Assembly (NCBI RefSeq): GCF_048128805.1
Contig: NC_136005.1
Coordinates: forward strand, 17,696,260 to 17,760,259
DNA: 64,000 nucleotides
From: Centroberyx gerrardi
Taxonomy: Eukaryota > Chordata > Actinopteri > Beryciformes > Berycidae
Direction: 5' to 3'
The position numbers and the translations under genes are program-made. Each line of letters starts with the position of its first letter. Position 1 is the first letter of the stretch. Below the pieces are notes generated by a model. That model saw nothing but the letters and a program-made list of their open reading frames with translations. It had not been told where the DNA came from and did not search any database. Shown here one piece after another: positions 1 through 10,208 of the stretch.

Positions 1-21
1 GCTTTCTATTCTGTTTCTCAG

Positions 22-2175
22 GTTCTCTGACAGAGGGCCTGGTGACTGTAAAGTGAGAGAAAAGCCTGTGGAGTTTGAACATTACTCAGCGCCACCCCCA
101 CTGCCCATGACAGGAACCAACCCTGAATGCAGACATAGAGCTGCCCCTGCCTCTGTGTACCACAGACCCACATCTATCTCCCATAGTCTCATAGAGTCTG
201 CCCTCCCTCCTCACCCTGAGGACCACAGCCACACTGAGCCGCTGTCTGGACCTAGGAGGAAGCCTTCCGCTCCAGAAAGGCCTCCCCCACCCAAGTTGGA
301 CAATTCCAGACGTCCAGAGATCACTCCCCCATTCGGCGAATCCCACGAGTCCTTCACCAGTTCCCAGAGTGAAGTCTTCACCCAGTGCTCTCCTAACACA
401 GACCTTAACCCCACCCTTGTCCCCGCCCACTCTCCAAAGAGAGATTCTGAGCAGAGCAAAGGACTTGTGGACAAAGGACAAGGGGCAGTGCATCAAGTAT
501 CAACATCCAATCCTCAGCCGGCTTCTTCTCCGCTGGCTTCCTCCTACGGACCTTCAGTGCTGGCCACTATGGAGGGGCAGCGCTCGCCATCACCACAGTT
601 TTCCCCACAGAGACTCAGCGACAAGCCTCCAGTCTCTCTGCAAAATGAAGACTCAAACAGGTAAGCTTTAAACTTTTTGTAGATTTCGTATGGCAGCCAT
701 GAAAGTTCACAGTATTGCTGCCACTCTTGAACTGTCGCCCCAGCTCAGTCAGAACAGAATGGCTGTGCTGCTCCTCCTTACTGTATCTTTATGCTACATG
801 CACAAAGGGGCTTATTGAGAATCACTGCTTCCCTAGAACCAACATGTGAATCAACCCACAGTAAATTAGAGGGATCTTCTGCATTTCTGTAAAGGCCTCT
901 GGCGATCTAGGCGCAAATCAGCTAAATGCCTAATATGTAAAATATTGGATAAATGCCCCTTTCATGAAGCTGCTTGTTCATATTCCTGATTCAAAACTAA
1001 TTGATATCATGTGTAGTGAACTTAGCAGTGTACAGTACTAATATTGCAGCTAGCAGAAACCAAAGTAATGGGAGGAGTCCAGATGTCTTGGATGTTCCAG
1101 GATACTGGGCATGGAAAAAAGCTCTGTTGCCATCACGCAATGAGACTTTAAATCAGCATATGGATAGAATAACTGCAACAACTGTATTCCCCCCCCCCCC
1201 ACCCCACAGAAAGACGCAAGGAAAATTCTTTGAGACTCTTTCTGCAAGATTGATAAATTCATAGTGTCTCCCCCTCTCCCTCTGTCCTTCTCTCTTTTTC
1301 TGATATTTCAGGATGGAGAATGTGATAGAAAACAAAAATACTGCAGTGAAGAAAGTGCCCATCAGGATTGTCCACTCAGAGAGCATCTCAGAGAAGGAGA
1401 ATCGTCAGTTTCTGCTGCACAATGACGCCCCTGCTGCTGAAGCTGAGGGGCCTGGTGTGACGGGGCTCAGCAGCCTGGGAGCTGCAGACCAGGACTACTC
1501 CGTGTTCTGTGCCTTCACGCGTCAGAGAGAGCCTGACAGAGCGCAGGCCGCTCAGAGAGACCTGAAGCCCCAGAGAGACACGGACATGAACGCTGTCAGA
1601 GATCACATCAACTCCAGCAGTCAGCAACCATCGCAGCCCACAGACCAGCCCAGCGGCAACAGGGCGGCCCCGAACCCCGGGCTCTCTGAGGAGGACCAGA
1701 AGAGAGAGGAGCTGGCCCGGGACATCATGGGCAAGGACAAGTCACTAGCTGAGATCCTGGACCAGAGCAAGATGAAGACCACCATGGACCTGATGGAGGG
1801 CATCTTCCCCCAGGGGGAGCAGCTGTTGGAGGGTGCTCACCAGCGCAGGAAGGTGCCGCCTAAACAGACTGTCTCCCGGCCCACCGAGGAAAGGTCAGCC
1901 TTGCTCTTATCCTCTACCTTCAGTTTCCATGCTAGGCCTGAAAGATGGCCAAGCTTGTATCAGTGATTTACCGTAGTTCCTAACTTATTTCTTACATGCA
2001 GCCAAGTGCATGGCATGTTTTACTTTCATACATAGATCACCTGCTGCCACTTTGTTTGCCATCATCCTCTGACAGTACCTGACCAATGAAATATGTAACT
2101 ACCTTCAGCCTTCGAATTTTTGTTTGACAATTCCAAACAAGCAAAATTAGCCTACCTCTGAAAATTACAGTTGGT

Positions 2176-2216
<41 letters not shown>

Positions 2217-4559
2217 TGTGATTTTCAGGGAAAAAATGAAGTGATAAGTGACATCACTTCTGATCACTAGGATAGCTAATGTTGGTGATTGACAGCTCGG
2301 TATTCATGTGAGGACAGAGATGCTGAAAACTATGAACATTATACCAAAGTGAAATATCAGTTTTAGTGTCCATGTTCCTCTATACAAAATGAGCTTTGCG
2401 CTGCTGCTGTAAAATGTATTTACAGCTGTGATCACATGAGACTATTATCTTGACGAAGCCTGGTCAAAATCACTTCCATTAACTCAACCACATCATGCTG
2501 GCATTATGAATTAGTTAAACTCATTCATAGGCATGACTTGCGCATCGTTTTGGGTCAGATTACTGATCAGATTTTCTTTTTGTTATTGTGGAAAAAGCCA
2601 TTGTTACTTTTGACAAGAGTTTACACTGGATTTGTGTTTGGTTTGTTAATGCGAGAAACATTATTTGCATCTCAGGAAAGAGGAGGACAGTCTAGCAGCA
2701 GCTGTCGCCGTGGTGACCAGTTCTACATATTACAGCACATCGGCTCCCAAAGCCGAGCTTCTAATCAAGATGAAGGACATGCAGGAGCAGGAGCAGGAGG
2801 AGGAAGACTCCGAGGATGAACTGGATATTGATCTGGCCAACAAGAAGGTACAATACACTTAAAGTCTCCTACTGGACCCATTCATAGAGTTAGTTAGCAT
2901 TCAACTACTCAACGTCAAAACCAACTACAAGAAATGACCCCAAAACATGTGGTTTCATGGGTATAAGCAGATGGATGTGATAGCCAGCAGTATGCTTGGA
3001 AAGCCTAGCATAACAAAATGAACCGAGGGCAATCTTGGAGTCAAGATGCCCCCTCAGTATATGGGCTGAGGAGCATTTATTTTGACTCCCCCACTAAAAT
3101 CTCTACGCTCATGGAATGTTACCAAAACTCTGTCCAGTAAACGAGCCACTTGTGAGTCTATGTGACCTTTGTTTATAGGCCTTGGTTCTAGGGATGGGAC
3201 GATATGCTTATCTCGCGATATGATTAGATGCCCAATATGGGGTTCATGATTCGATGCAACCACAATATGATGTTATAAGTAAAAGTTCAATGACAACAAA
3301 GTGTGACTGTGCAGAATTTAGTAAATGTCTGATCCACAGATCTTTCTAGCAATGGCATTGCCTTGCTAGAATGTAAACAACAATTTAAAAATGTCATTAC
3401 AAAGTGTAAATAATATAATTTCAATGGAGGGCTTGTGAAAATGTGATGGGCAAGCCGCCTCATTTGTGATTACTACAGCAGAGTAAAATGTAGCTAATAT
3501 TGTGATTCATTTTTCTGCCCCACGATGCCCTACATTTTTGTATTACGATATGTTGAATTTTGATATATCATCTTAAACATTTTTTGCTAGGTGTCTCAGA
3601 TTCTCTTTGACACAGCCAACAGTATTAATCGCACTGCTTTGCTTCTGAATGTTTTATTTTGCATGGCCATCTGCAGCAAGAGCTGATCGATAGCCTCAGC
3701 AGGAAGCTGCAGGTGCTGCGGGAGGCGAGGGAGAGTCTTCAGGAGGACGTCCTGGACAACAACGCTCTGGGAGACGAGGTGGAGGCCACTGTACAGCAGG
3801 TCTGCAAACCTAACGAGCTGGATAAGTTCAGGATGTTTGTTGGAGACCTGGACAAGGTGGTCAGCCTGCTGCTGTCCCTATCGGGCCGTCTGGCCAGAGT
3901 GGAGAACGCCCTCAACAGTCTGGAGGAGGACGCCACTCCTGAGGAGAGGGTGAGTTCACTGGAGCAACGAGAGAGAGGGAGAAGGAGTGCACTCTTTCAT
4001 GAGAGGCACTTCTTCCTCTCTGGAGGCACTTGGTAGTCAGTTGTATTTGAGTAGCCAATCGAGTAGCATAAAGTTGTGTTTTGAAACAGAAAATGCAAAC
4101 CAGAGAAATTATATCCTAGTTTATTTTTTACCAGCTAGCCAGTAATTGGTGTTAAATGGAAGAAAAAATCAAACTTGAAGTCAAAAACTTTCCTCACACC
4201 AAAAGAGAAAAACAACTTGGTGCATCCTCACAAAGTGTAAGTTTCTACTGTCCACTTGTCTTACTGCGTTTGTCTCCCTTCTGCAGCGTACGCTGATCGA
4301 AAAGAGGAAGCTGTTGATCCGACAGCATGAGGATGCGAAGGAACTGAAGGAGAACCTGGACCGTCGGGAACGCGTGGTTTACGACATCCTGGCCAGCCAC
4401 CTGCAGGAAGAGAGCCTTACAGACTATGAGCACTTTGTCAAGATGAAGTCTGCGCTCATCATTGAGCAGCGCAAGCTAGAGGACAAAATCAAACTGGGCG
4501 AGGAGCAGCTCAAGTGTCTGATGGACAGTCTGCCGCTGGAGCAGAGGCTGCCCCTGTGA
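22..4559 (+). CDS. shroom2: Shroom family protein, C-terminal part with ASD2 domain (shroom2); 5' end outside window
   Basis: Five coding exons are seen: 22-660, 1312-1893, 2676-2847, 3677-3949 and 4287-4559 (stop TGA 4557-4559). All have GT-AG borders and matching phases, giving 645 codons of C-terminal protein. The first exon encodes a Pro/Ser-rich linker. From exon 2 on, the ASD2 domain appears: [19 protein letters not shown], then [33 protein letters not shown]-like segments and [20 protein letters not shown], and near the end [18 protein letters not shown]. Shroom proteins bind F-actin and, through the helical ASD2, recruit Rho kinase to drive apical actomyosin contraction in epithelia. 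Wording of the ASD2 and neighbours claudin-34 and wwc3 (the human Xp22 order) favour shroom2 over shroom1/3/4. The N-terminal PDZ and ASD1 would lie left of the window. An acidic run ([12 protein letters not shown]) separates two ASD2 segments, as in the family. Family assignment is near certain; paralogue assignment is strong. Confidence 0.92.
2181..2210. repeat. (GT)15 microsatellite
   Basis: An uninterrupted GT dinucleotide run in the shroom2 intron between exons 2 and 3. Confidence 0.97.
3188..3575. repeat. Degraded interspersed repeat in shroom2 intron
   Basis: The segment starts TAGGGATGGGACGATATGC, continues with runs such as TCTCGCGATATGATT and GGGGTTCATGATTCGATGC, and ends with CCCCACGATGCC and TACGATATG. 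This wording (a 'gggacgatat...cgatatgat' type sequence) is a dispersed repeat seen throughout teleost genomes. I cannot name the family, and I did not find convincing terminal inverted repeats or a target-site duplication. It sits between coding exons 3 and 4. Confidence 0.45.
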
Positions 4560-6070
4560 AGACGCTGGACTCTCAGCACATTGTCCGCTAGTCTTCGATG
4601 TAGCCCTCCGTCTGAATGGTCCTGACTAGTCATCTCTGCTCTAAACTGCAGTTGAGCCCCATGTCCAACAGAGGGAGACAGAGATGAGATCCGTAGAGAC
4701 AAAGACTGACTTTTGGAGGATGAGGAGTGTTACATTTTCTGTCATGTTTCTCCCCAGCGTCACACACACACACATCATGCTGTGGTGGAGCCTCGGCAGA
4801 GTTTGTCCTGCTACTTCTGTGTTTCACATGTAGTGTAAACTGGACTGCCATTCAGATTGACGGCCTCCATAAGTGACTCCTTTTTGAAAGATGCTGTTTT
4901 TCCAGGCATCACTGACTGTATCCGATGTCTTTAAAAAGTAATTCCATGCCGTTGTTTTTTGTTTTGTTTTTTTGTTTTTAGTAATTTATTGTAGCCTTTT
5001 GAATCTGTACAGAAGGGGACAGTATTTTATCTTCAACTGATTTTAGCAGCCATGTTATCTGATGTGTGTATACAGTCAACTAGGAGCATTTATCAAAGCT
5101 TATCTCTGCAAAATGTTTTATTGATTTCACATCCACGTGACATAATCCAAAAAAAAAATCTGGCCTAATATTTCACTACAATGTTTTTTTGTTTTTTTTT
5201 TAATATATATAAACTAGCGGCCTTTTACTAAGATTTTTGTTTCCTCACTTTCCTGCCTGAAGAGGCTTTTTTTCTGAGATGTATTAAACTTAATAAACAG
5301 CATAAGATGAAGATGGAGGGACGTTAGTGCAGCATCCCTGTGAATGTACCTACGAAGAGGAAGTGAGCAGACACCGGTAATTTTAAAGAGCACTTGTTCG
5401 ACTTCACCAGACAGAAGCAGCACTTCACATCCCAGACTTCTCTCCCATGCCTGTTCCACTGTGGTCTTTGATTCAGACCCGGATGTTGTATCCATTAGTT
5501 CTGTCCCATTTTACACACAGGTCAACACACCCCTTCTCATGTTTGTATTCATGATATGGGCCACGCATTAATTGATCAACTGTTGCTGTATATTATAGTC
5601 TTGTTGCCTCTACAGGTTAAATGTTCTGTATATTGTTAACTCACGGTGCAGATGTTGTATGTTCATAGTTGCTACGGTTCAGCTGCCCTGTGAGACGGGA
5701 CTAAAGAAGGACCTACTTCTCAAATTGTAGAGTAAGCTGCGTACACAGTATTTCATAAGATAAATGTGTTACTTGACTTTGTTTCATTTCAACACTAATA
5801 ACCTTTAACGTTCCAGGTTGGTCATATTGCAACCAAAAATGGAAATATTTCATTCCAAAGCATTTTGACCGACTGCAGTCTATTTAATGTCTAAATTTAG
5901 ACTGTAGGAATCAAATCAGGTTCCCAAAGGTAAAGCCAATTGGAGGATATTTGTTTTGCGCATTTGAGTATGTTACCATTTCACACGCTTCATGCACTGC
6001 TACAGCCTGACTCTTAACACTTTATCCGCTGTGCTACTTTATATAAAATAAAGGGTCTGCTGAAACCAGG
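4560..6070 (+). other. shroom2: 3' UTR of shroom2 with polyadenylation signal
   Basis: AT-rich non-coding sequence follows the shroom2 stop. The first good poly(A) signal is AATAAA at 6047-6052, in the run TATATAAAATAAAGG. Cleavage is expected 10-30 nt later. The UTR contains T-rich stretches (4957-4980, 5185-5200) but no long reading frame that resembles a protein. The end point is inferred from the hexamer only. Confidence 0.65.
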
Positions 6071-6075
6071 CAGTA

Positions 6076-6959
6076 GTGTCTGACTGATTTGTTGTCAATG
6101 ATCACCTCATTCTCCAGCGTAATATATTAACTTTCCCCTCCCTTATCTCTGCTGATAATGTGGATATCAAGGGAAGACTGACATGATAAGAAGTATCTTG
6201 GGGTCAGGTGTTACAATCTTTCTCCTACATTACTGAAGCAAAATGAGGAATATCTCTCAGGTTGTTGCTCCCATGATACTGACAATATTTATGGAAGTAT
6301 TTAGTCTATATTGACAACATAGAATTCAAAACCAAAGAAAGAAACCAAAGACACCAAGATGAGTTAAGGACGGGACATAACTGAGGATTGATTTATCTTA
6401 CTTCCTACCCTGTGCAAGACTTAAAGACATGGCTAGTCAATCATTAACTACAGTAATGCTTGTACTGACTGTACATCAATTCAAAACACTCACTCAACAA
6501 GCCGTTCCCGATGCTATTTTACAGCAACCTTGAGGAGTTTTACTCTCATTCTCAACATAACTGATCAACATTTGGATTTTCGCCTTGGATAATATTCAGT
6601 GTGTGTTTCCAGAAACTTCCAAAGGTAATATCTTTTCTTCTAAACATACAATATATGAATGAATTGTGATTACAGCCAGATAGGCATGGTGATGTGACAA
6701 CTTTAATGTCAAATTCAGGAAGGATCACGAAACAAAGAAGCCATGCTGGCAACAAGTGTTTTGTTTTGCCATTGCCATGATCTCATGTTGTTGAATTGGA
6801 TTTAAAATTTGGTTTGAATTTGGTTTTAAAAATTGGCATTGACTGACATTGTCATCTTGCTGAACAGTAATTTAGCACATTGTTGGCACTTTCTTCCTGC
6901 CATGTCAGTATTTGTGCTATGATGTTTGTACACAGACACATTCTTTTAAGAAGAAAAAC
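6076..6959. other. Intergenic, no gene seen
   Basis: AT-rich sequence between the shroom2 poly(A) site and the SINE. Only short, protein-unlike reading frames occur on either strand. No RNA gene or clear repeat was recognised. Confidence 0.6.
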
Positions 6960-7140
6960 AAATTTTTTTTAATTTTTTTTTTAATTTTTGGCATTTTAGC
7001 CTTTATTACGTAGTTCAAAGTAGAGCGAGACTAGAAAGAGAGGGGAATGACATGCGACAAAGGTCTTGAGCCGGATTCAAATCCAGGACATCACGTTTAC
7101 ATGGTATTCGCCTCAGACCGCTGAGCCACCAGGATGCCCC
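6960..7140 (-). mobile_element. tRNA-derived SINE, minus strand
   Basis: Read on the minus strand from 7140, the element begins GGGGCATCCTGGTGGCTCAG. It holds an RNA polymerase III A box (TGGCTCAGCGGT) and, about 45 nt later, a B box (GGATTTGAATCC), the spacing of a tRNA-like head. The body continues to TACGTAATAAAGGCTAAAAT and ends in an A-rich tail (T/A run at 6960-6990 on the plus strand). This is the structure of a teleost tRNA-derived SINE. The degraded B box suggests an old copy. Family name not assigned. Confidence 0.75.
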
Positions 7141-7439
7141 ATATCACTATGTCTTGATCTGCTCAGTGCCTGTATTTTGTCCTATATACCCAGTAATCAA
7201 GTGTGTTTACATGCATAGAATATTTCAGATACTAGCTTATATTCCACTCAAGATCTTATTCAGGGTGAAGTTGCACCAGCGGATCAGCTTCCCCTCATTC
7301 TTAACATCTTCAGATATTGCATTGACAAATAAACATTAATAAATAGAATATTCTGAATATTACAATGGAAGAGGAACTTAACAGGCCACATAAACCAACA
7401 GTAAAAGATGTGTTTACATTTCTCAGTATCCCGGACAAT

Positions 7440-7570
7440 ATCTGCATTTTCATTCATTTTTTTACCCGCTCAATTCTTTTTGGGGTTGTGGGGCGCTGGA
7501 GCCTTTTCCCAGCATACATTGGGTGGAAGGCAGGGAAACACCCTGATCCGGGGTACTGGAAACAATATAT
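7440..7570. repeat. Dispersed repeat fragment (teleost 'GCTGGAGCCT...GGGAAACACCCTG' type)
   Basis: The run CGCTGGAGCCTTTTCCCAGC followed by ATTGGGTGGAAGGCAGGGAA and ACACCCTGATCC matches a very common teleost dispersed sequence. An 84-codon open frame runs through it (7365-7619), but it is better explained as chance coding of this repeat. Family not assigned. Confidence 0.55.
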
Positions 7571-7664
7571 GGCTTTTACAGGAATACTGGCATATCTGAG
7601 CATAATACCAGAACGTTAATGTGCGTATAAGCTCACTCTTAGTTAGAAAACACACTCCTGTAAG

Positions 7665-8072
7665 CAGGGGCGGACTTAGTGATTTGGGGGGCCCTAGGTA
7701 AATCCAAACATGGGGCCCCCTGAGTCCCAACATTCACCCTTTTCCATCCTTCCTTCCAATACACTACCTTCAAGTTGGGGCTGAGTTTAGAGGCAGTGGT
7801 AATATTGCTAGCAGCAACACGAGCAACAGTTGATTCTTTGATGAAAAAAAGTTCTACTACTTCTACTTTCCTCTCACTACCACTGTAGGCTGACTGAGCA
7901 GGGGGGATGACCATGACCCAGGATTGAAATAATTTTTACTGTAACAAAAACGGGTTTTTCAGTAAGTCAGTTTCTTTAAAATTGATGAAAAATATGTTTA
8001 TAGTGGCTCTATTGTCTGCTGCTGGGACCTAAAGCAGTCGCCTACCTTTGCCTAATGGTCAGCCCGCCCCTG
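7665..8072. mobile_element. Non-autonomous hAT-type MITE with 8-bp target-site duplication
   Basis: The element starts CAGGGGCGGACTTAG and ends GTCAGCCCGCCCCTG, terminal inverted repeats of about 12-14 bp with the CAGGGGCGG wording typical of a hAT family. It is flanked on both sides by a perfect 8-bp duplication, CCTGTAAG (7657-7664 and 8073-8080). Its 408 bp hold no transposase. It ends 167 bp before the claudin-34 start codon, so it lies in that gene's promoter or leader region. Confidence 0.9.
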
Positions 8073-8124
8073 CCTGTAAGTCCCTGTGTTTATGCTGTGG
8101 GTATTTGTGTTTTCAGCAGGTGTG

Positions 8125-8192
8125 ATGGAGCTCAGACGAGCTGCGTGAACTCAACCATGTCTGAGTCAACAAACTGTCACTCGGAGCTTTAG
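8125..8192 (+). promoter_or_regulatory. Two short upstream ORFs in the claudin-34 leader
   Basis: Two ATGs precede the claudin start and each terminates before it: ATG 8125 to TGA 8148 (7 codons) and ATG 8157 to TAG 8192 (11 codons). A possible splice acceptor (TTGTGTTTTCAG, ending 8116) lies just upstream, so the leader may begin with a spliced exon. If transcribed, the uORFs would be expected to dampen translation of the claudin. Confidence 0.45.
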
Positions 8193-8239
8193 GAGTCAGA
8201 CCCCCGTCCCACAGTCAGCCGTTCAGCCGCAGCAGCAGG

Positions 8240-9010
8240 ATGATCTACCTGGCTCACACCGCTCACTGGCAGTTCGTGGGCCTGGCGCTGGGAGTCGTGG
8301 CCTGGATCCTGACGATGATCACAGCCGGCTTCAACGAGTGGAGGCTGTGGTACGTGGCCGACGTGTCTGTCGTCAGCTCGGGCGTGGCCTGGGTGGGCAT
8401 CTGGAGGGCGTGTTTCTACAGCCACGCCCTTCCCGAAATGGAGTTCTGCCGGAGCATCGACATCGCGGACGGATTCGTGCCGGTGGAAATCTCTGCGGCT
8501 CAGGTGCTGATGGTGGTGGCGGTCGTCTGCGGCCTGGCGGGGAACATCTGCGCTGCGTTTGCCATGAGGATGGTCTACTTCTCCGTGGAAAACCGGGGTC
8601 ACATCAGACTGGTGTTCTCGGTGACGGGGGCCCTGTATGTGCTGACGGGGCTTTGCTCCCTGGTGCCGCTGCTGTGGAACATGAGCTCTGTCCTGACCAA
8701 CAGTACTATAGACTTTCCTCCTGAGTTCCTCTTCCCAGCGGCCCCCGTCAGTCAGGGAGTGGGATCGGCCATCGGAGTGGGGATCTTTGCCTCCGTGCTG
8801 ATCATCATCAGCGGGCTGCTGTTCCTCTGCTACCGATACGCCTGGCAGGCCCTGAGCCCCGAGGCGGGGCCAGACAGAGGCACCGGGGACCCTCTGCACG
8901 GCCCCTGGACAGTGACCACCCTGTCACAGAAGACGGTGCTGCCAAATGGGCAGAAAAGAGATCATCCAGGCAGGGATAATCCTGTATTCCACAGCGAGGA
9001 AGACTTGTGA
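8240..9010 (+). CDS. cldn34: Claudin-34-like tight-junction membrane protein
   Basis: Single-exon gene, 256 aa, ATG at 8240, stop TGA 9008-9010. Four hydrophobic segments fit the claudin fold: roughly residues 10-32, 86-109, 125-146 and 175-200. The first extracellular loop keeps the W-(G/N)LW-C-C signature as W34, GIW at 53-55, C58 and C70. The second loop has possible N-glycosylation sites (N147, N154). Claudins polymerise in tight junctions and set paracellular permeability. The long second-loop segment with FPPEF and LFLCYRYAW at the end of TM4 resembles claudin-34, and human CLDN34 lies between SHROOM2 and WWC3 as here. The tail ends EEDL and lacks the usual C-terminal YV PDZ ligand, so ZO-1 binding is doubtful. 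The family call is safe; the subtype rests on similarity plus synteny. Confidence 0.88.
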   Translation: MIYLAHTAHWQFVGLALGVVAWILTMITAGFNEWRLWYVADVSVVSSGVAWVGIWRACFYSHALPEMEFCRSIDIADGFVPVEISAAQVLMVVAVVCGLAGNICAAFAMRMVYFSVENRGHIRLVFSVTGALYVLTGLCSLVPLLWNMSSVLTNSTIDFPPEFLFPAAPVSQGVGSAIGVGIFASVLIIISGLLFLCYRYAWQALSPEAGPDRGTGDPLHGPWTVTTLSQKTVLPNGQKRDHPGRDNPVFHSEEDL

Positions 9011-9271
9011 GGGCAAAGCACAGCCTCAGGAACACTTCAGTGGCTTAAAATCTATCTGTAAAATCTGAGAAGATGTTCTTTTTCATCTCTTCATCCATGG
9101 AAAATTGATTTGGAAAATAGCAGGGTACAAAGCAGAATAATCATACTATTAGAATACATTATTCTTTTACCCCAGGACTGTTGAATTTGTATTGGAGAGC
9201 ACTAGCCATCATGTTATACTGCCAGAAACAGTGTGTGCTACACCCAAGTCTATGATGTCACATCAGTGTGC

Positions 9272-9389
9272 AATAACATAACATAACATAACATAACATA
9301 ACATAACATAACATAACATAACATAACATAACATAACATAACATAACATAACATAACATAACATAACATAACATAACATAACATAACAT
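9272..9389. repeat. (ATAAC)n pentanucleotide tandem repeat, about 23 copies
   Basis: An almost perfect array of the 5-bp unit ATAAC (equivalently AACAT) spans about 118 bp, 260 bp downstream of the claudin-34 stop. It has no spacers, so it is a microsatellite and not a CRISPR-like array. Confidence 0.97.
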
Positions 9390-9911
9390 CAGTCTATAAT
9401 TCATTGTCACTGGACCAATGTGGTGGTCCAGTGACCTTAAGCAATGGGAGAGAGTTAATTACATCCATAAATATTGATTCAACTGCCATAGAAATAACTA
9501 CTAAATACTGGTACTTCCTGCAATTTCTGGAACAATTTTCCTGATTCATTAATTGTACATAATACTGGGTAGAATAGTTTAGAATTGCACTTTGAGCACA
9601 AATGAGAACACCTTACGCTTCACCTAAGATATATGTATACTATGTAAGAATATATCTTTAATAATGCAAAGTTTAACTGTATATTTCATGATAAAGATGA
9701 CGATTCATATCACATTTTTTTCCAGTTAGTCTTTTGGAAATCTTCCTCAACCACAGTTCCTCCATCAGCACCCATCGGTGCATCACCTCGCATGGCAACC
9801 TTGTCATATAACTTCATTTCAGAATTCACCAAATTGCAGTCGTGTAGATTAGAAGGATTAGGAGGAAATTCTTAATGCAATCTGGATGATTATTTTCCTA
9901 CAAAACAAATG

Positions 9912-10200
9912 GGTGACACTTTACTTTACAAAGGCCTTATTCCAGTGTATTAACCTGTGTATAATCCGTGGAAAAGTACTGTAAATACACAGTATTACTG
10001 TGTAGGTACTTGATGAAAATCTCCCTAATACATAATGTATTTACAAGTGTTTTAATGAAGCCATTCAAAGGGTGTGCTATACCGTTGTAAGTACATTATG
10101 TATATTCGGGAGATTTTCGTACCTACACAGCAATATTGTGTACTTACATTACTTTTCCATAGGTTAATACACTGGAATAAAGTCATTGTAAAGTGTTACC
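9912..10200. mobile_element. Fold-back MITE with long inverted arms and 8-bp target-site duplication
   Basis: The element starts GGTGACACTTTAC and ends TAAAGTGTTACC. Flanking copies of AACAAATG (9904-9911 and 10201-10208) form a perfect 8-bp duplication. The two halves are inverted copies of each other. Left-arm segments ATTCCAGTGTATTAACCT, TGTGTAGGTAC, GAAAATCTCCC and CATAATGTA all recur in reverse complement in the right arm. About 120-bp arms leave a loop near 10042-10085. The 8-bp duplication fits a hAT-like transposase acting in trans. No coding capacity. Confidence 0.88.
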
Positions 10201-10208
10201 AACAAATG

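Noticed and set aside
880-960. AATCAGCTAAATGCCTAATATG as a SINE tail in the shroom2 intron
   Set aside because: It resembles the CTGCTAAATG SINE tail over only about 20 bases, without the preceding GTAAGTCGCTTTGG part.
7365-7619. 84-codon open frame starting MEEELNRPHK
   Set aside because: It runs through a common teleost dispersed repeat (GCTGGAGCCT...GGGAAACACCCTG), has no recognised domain, and lies in an intergenic repeat cluster.
8189-8899. 236-codon open frame on the minus strand
   Set aside because: Exact antisense shadow of the GC-rich claudin-34 exon; composition is low-complexity His/Arg/Gln with no family resemblance.
9272-9389. CRISPR-like array
   Set aside because: Units are 5 bp with no spacers, and the genome is a vertebrate; it is a microsatellite.
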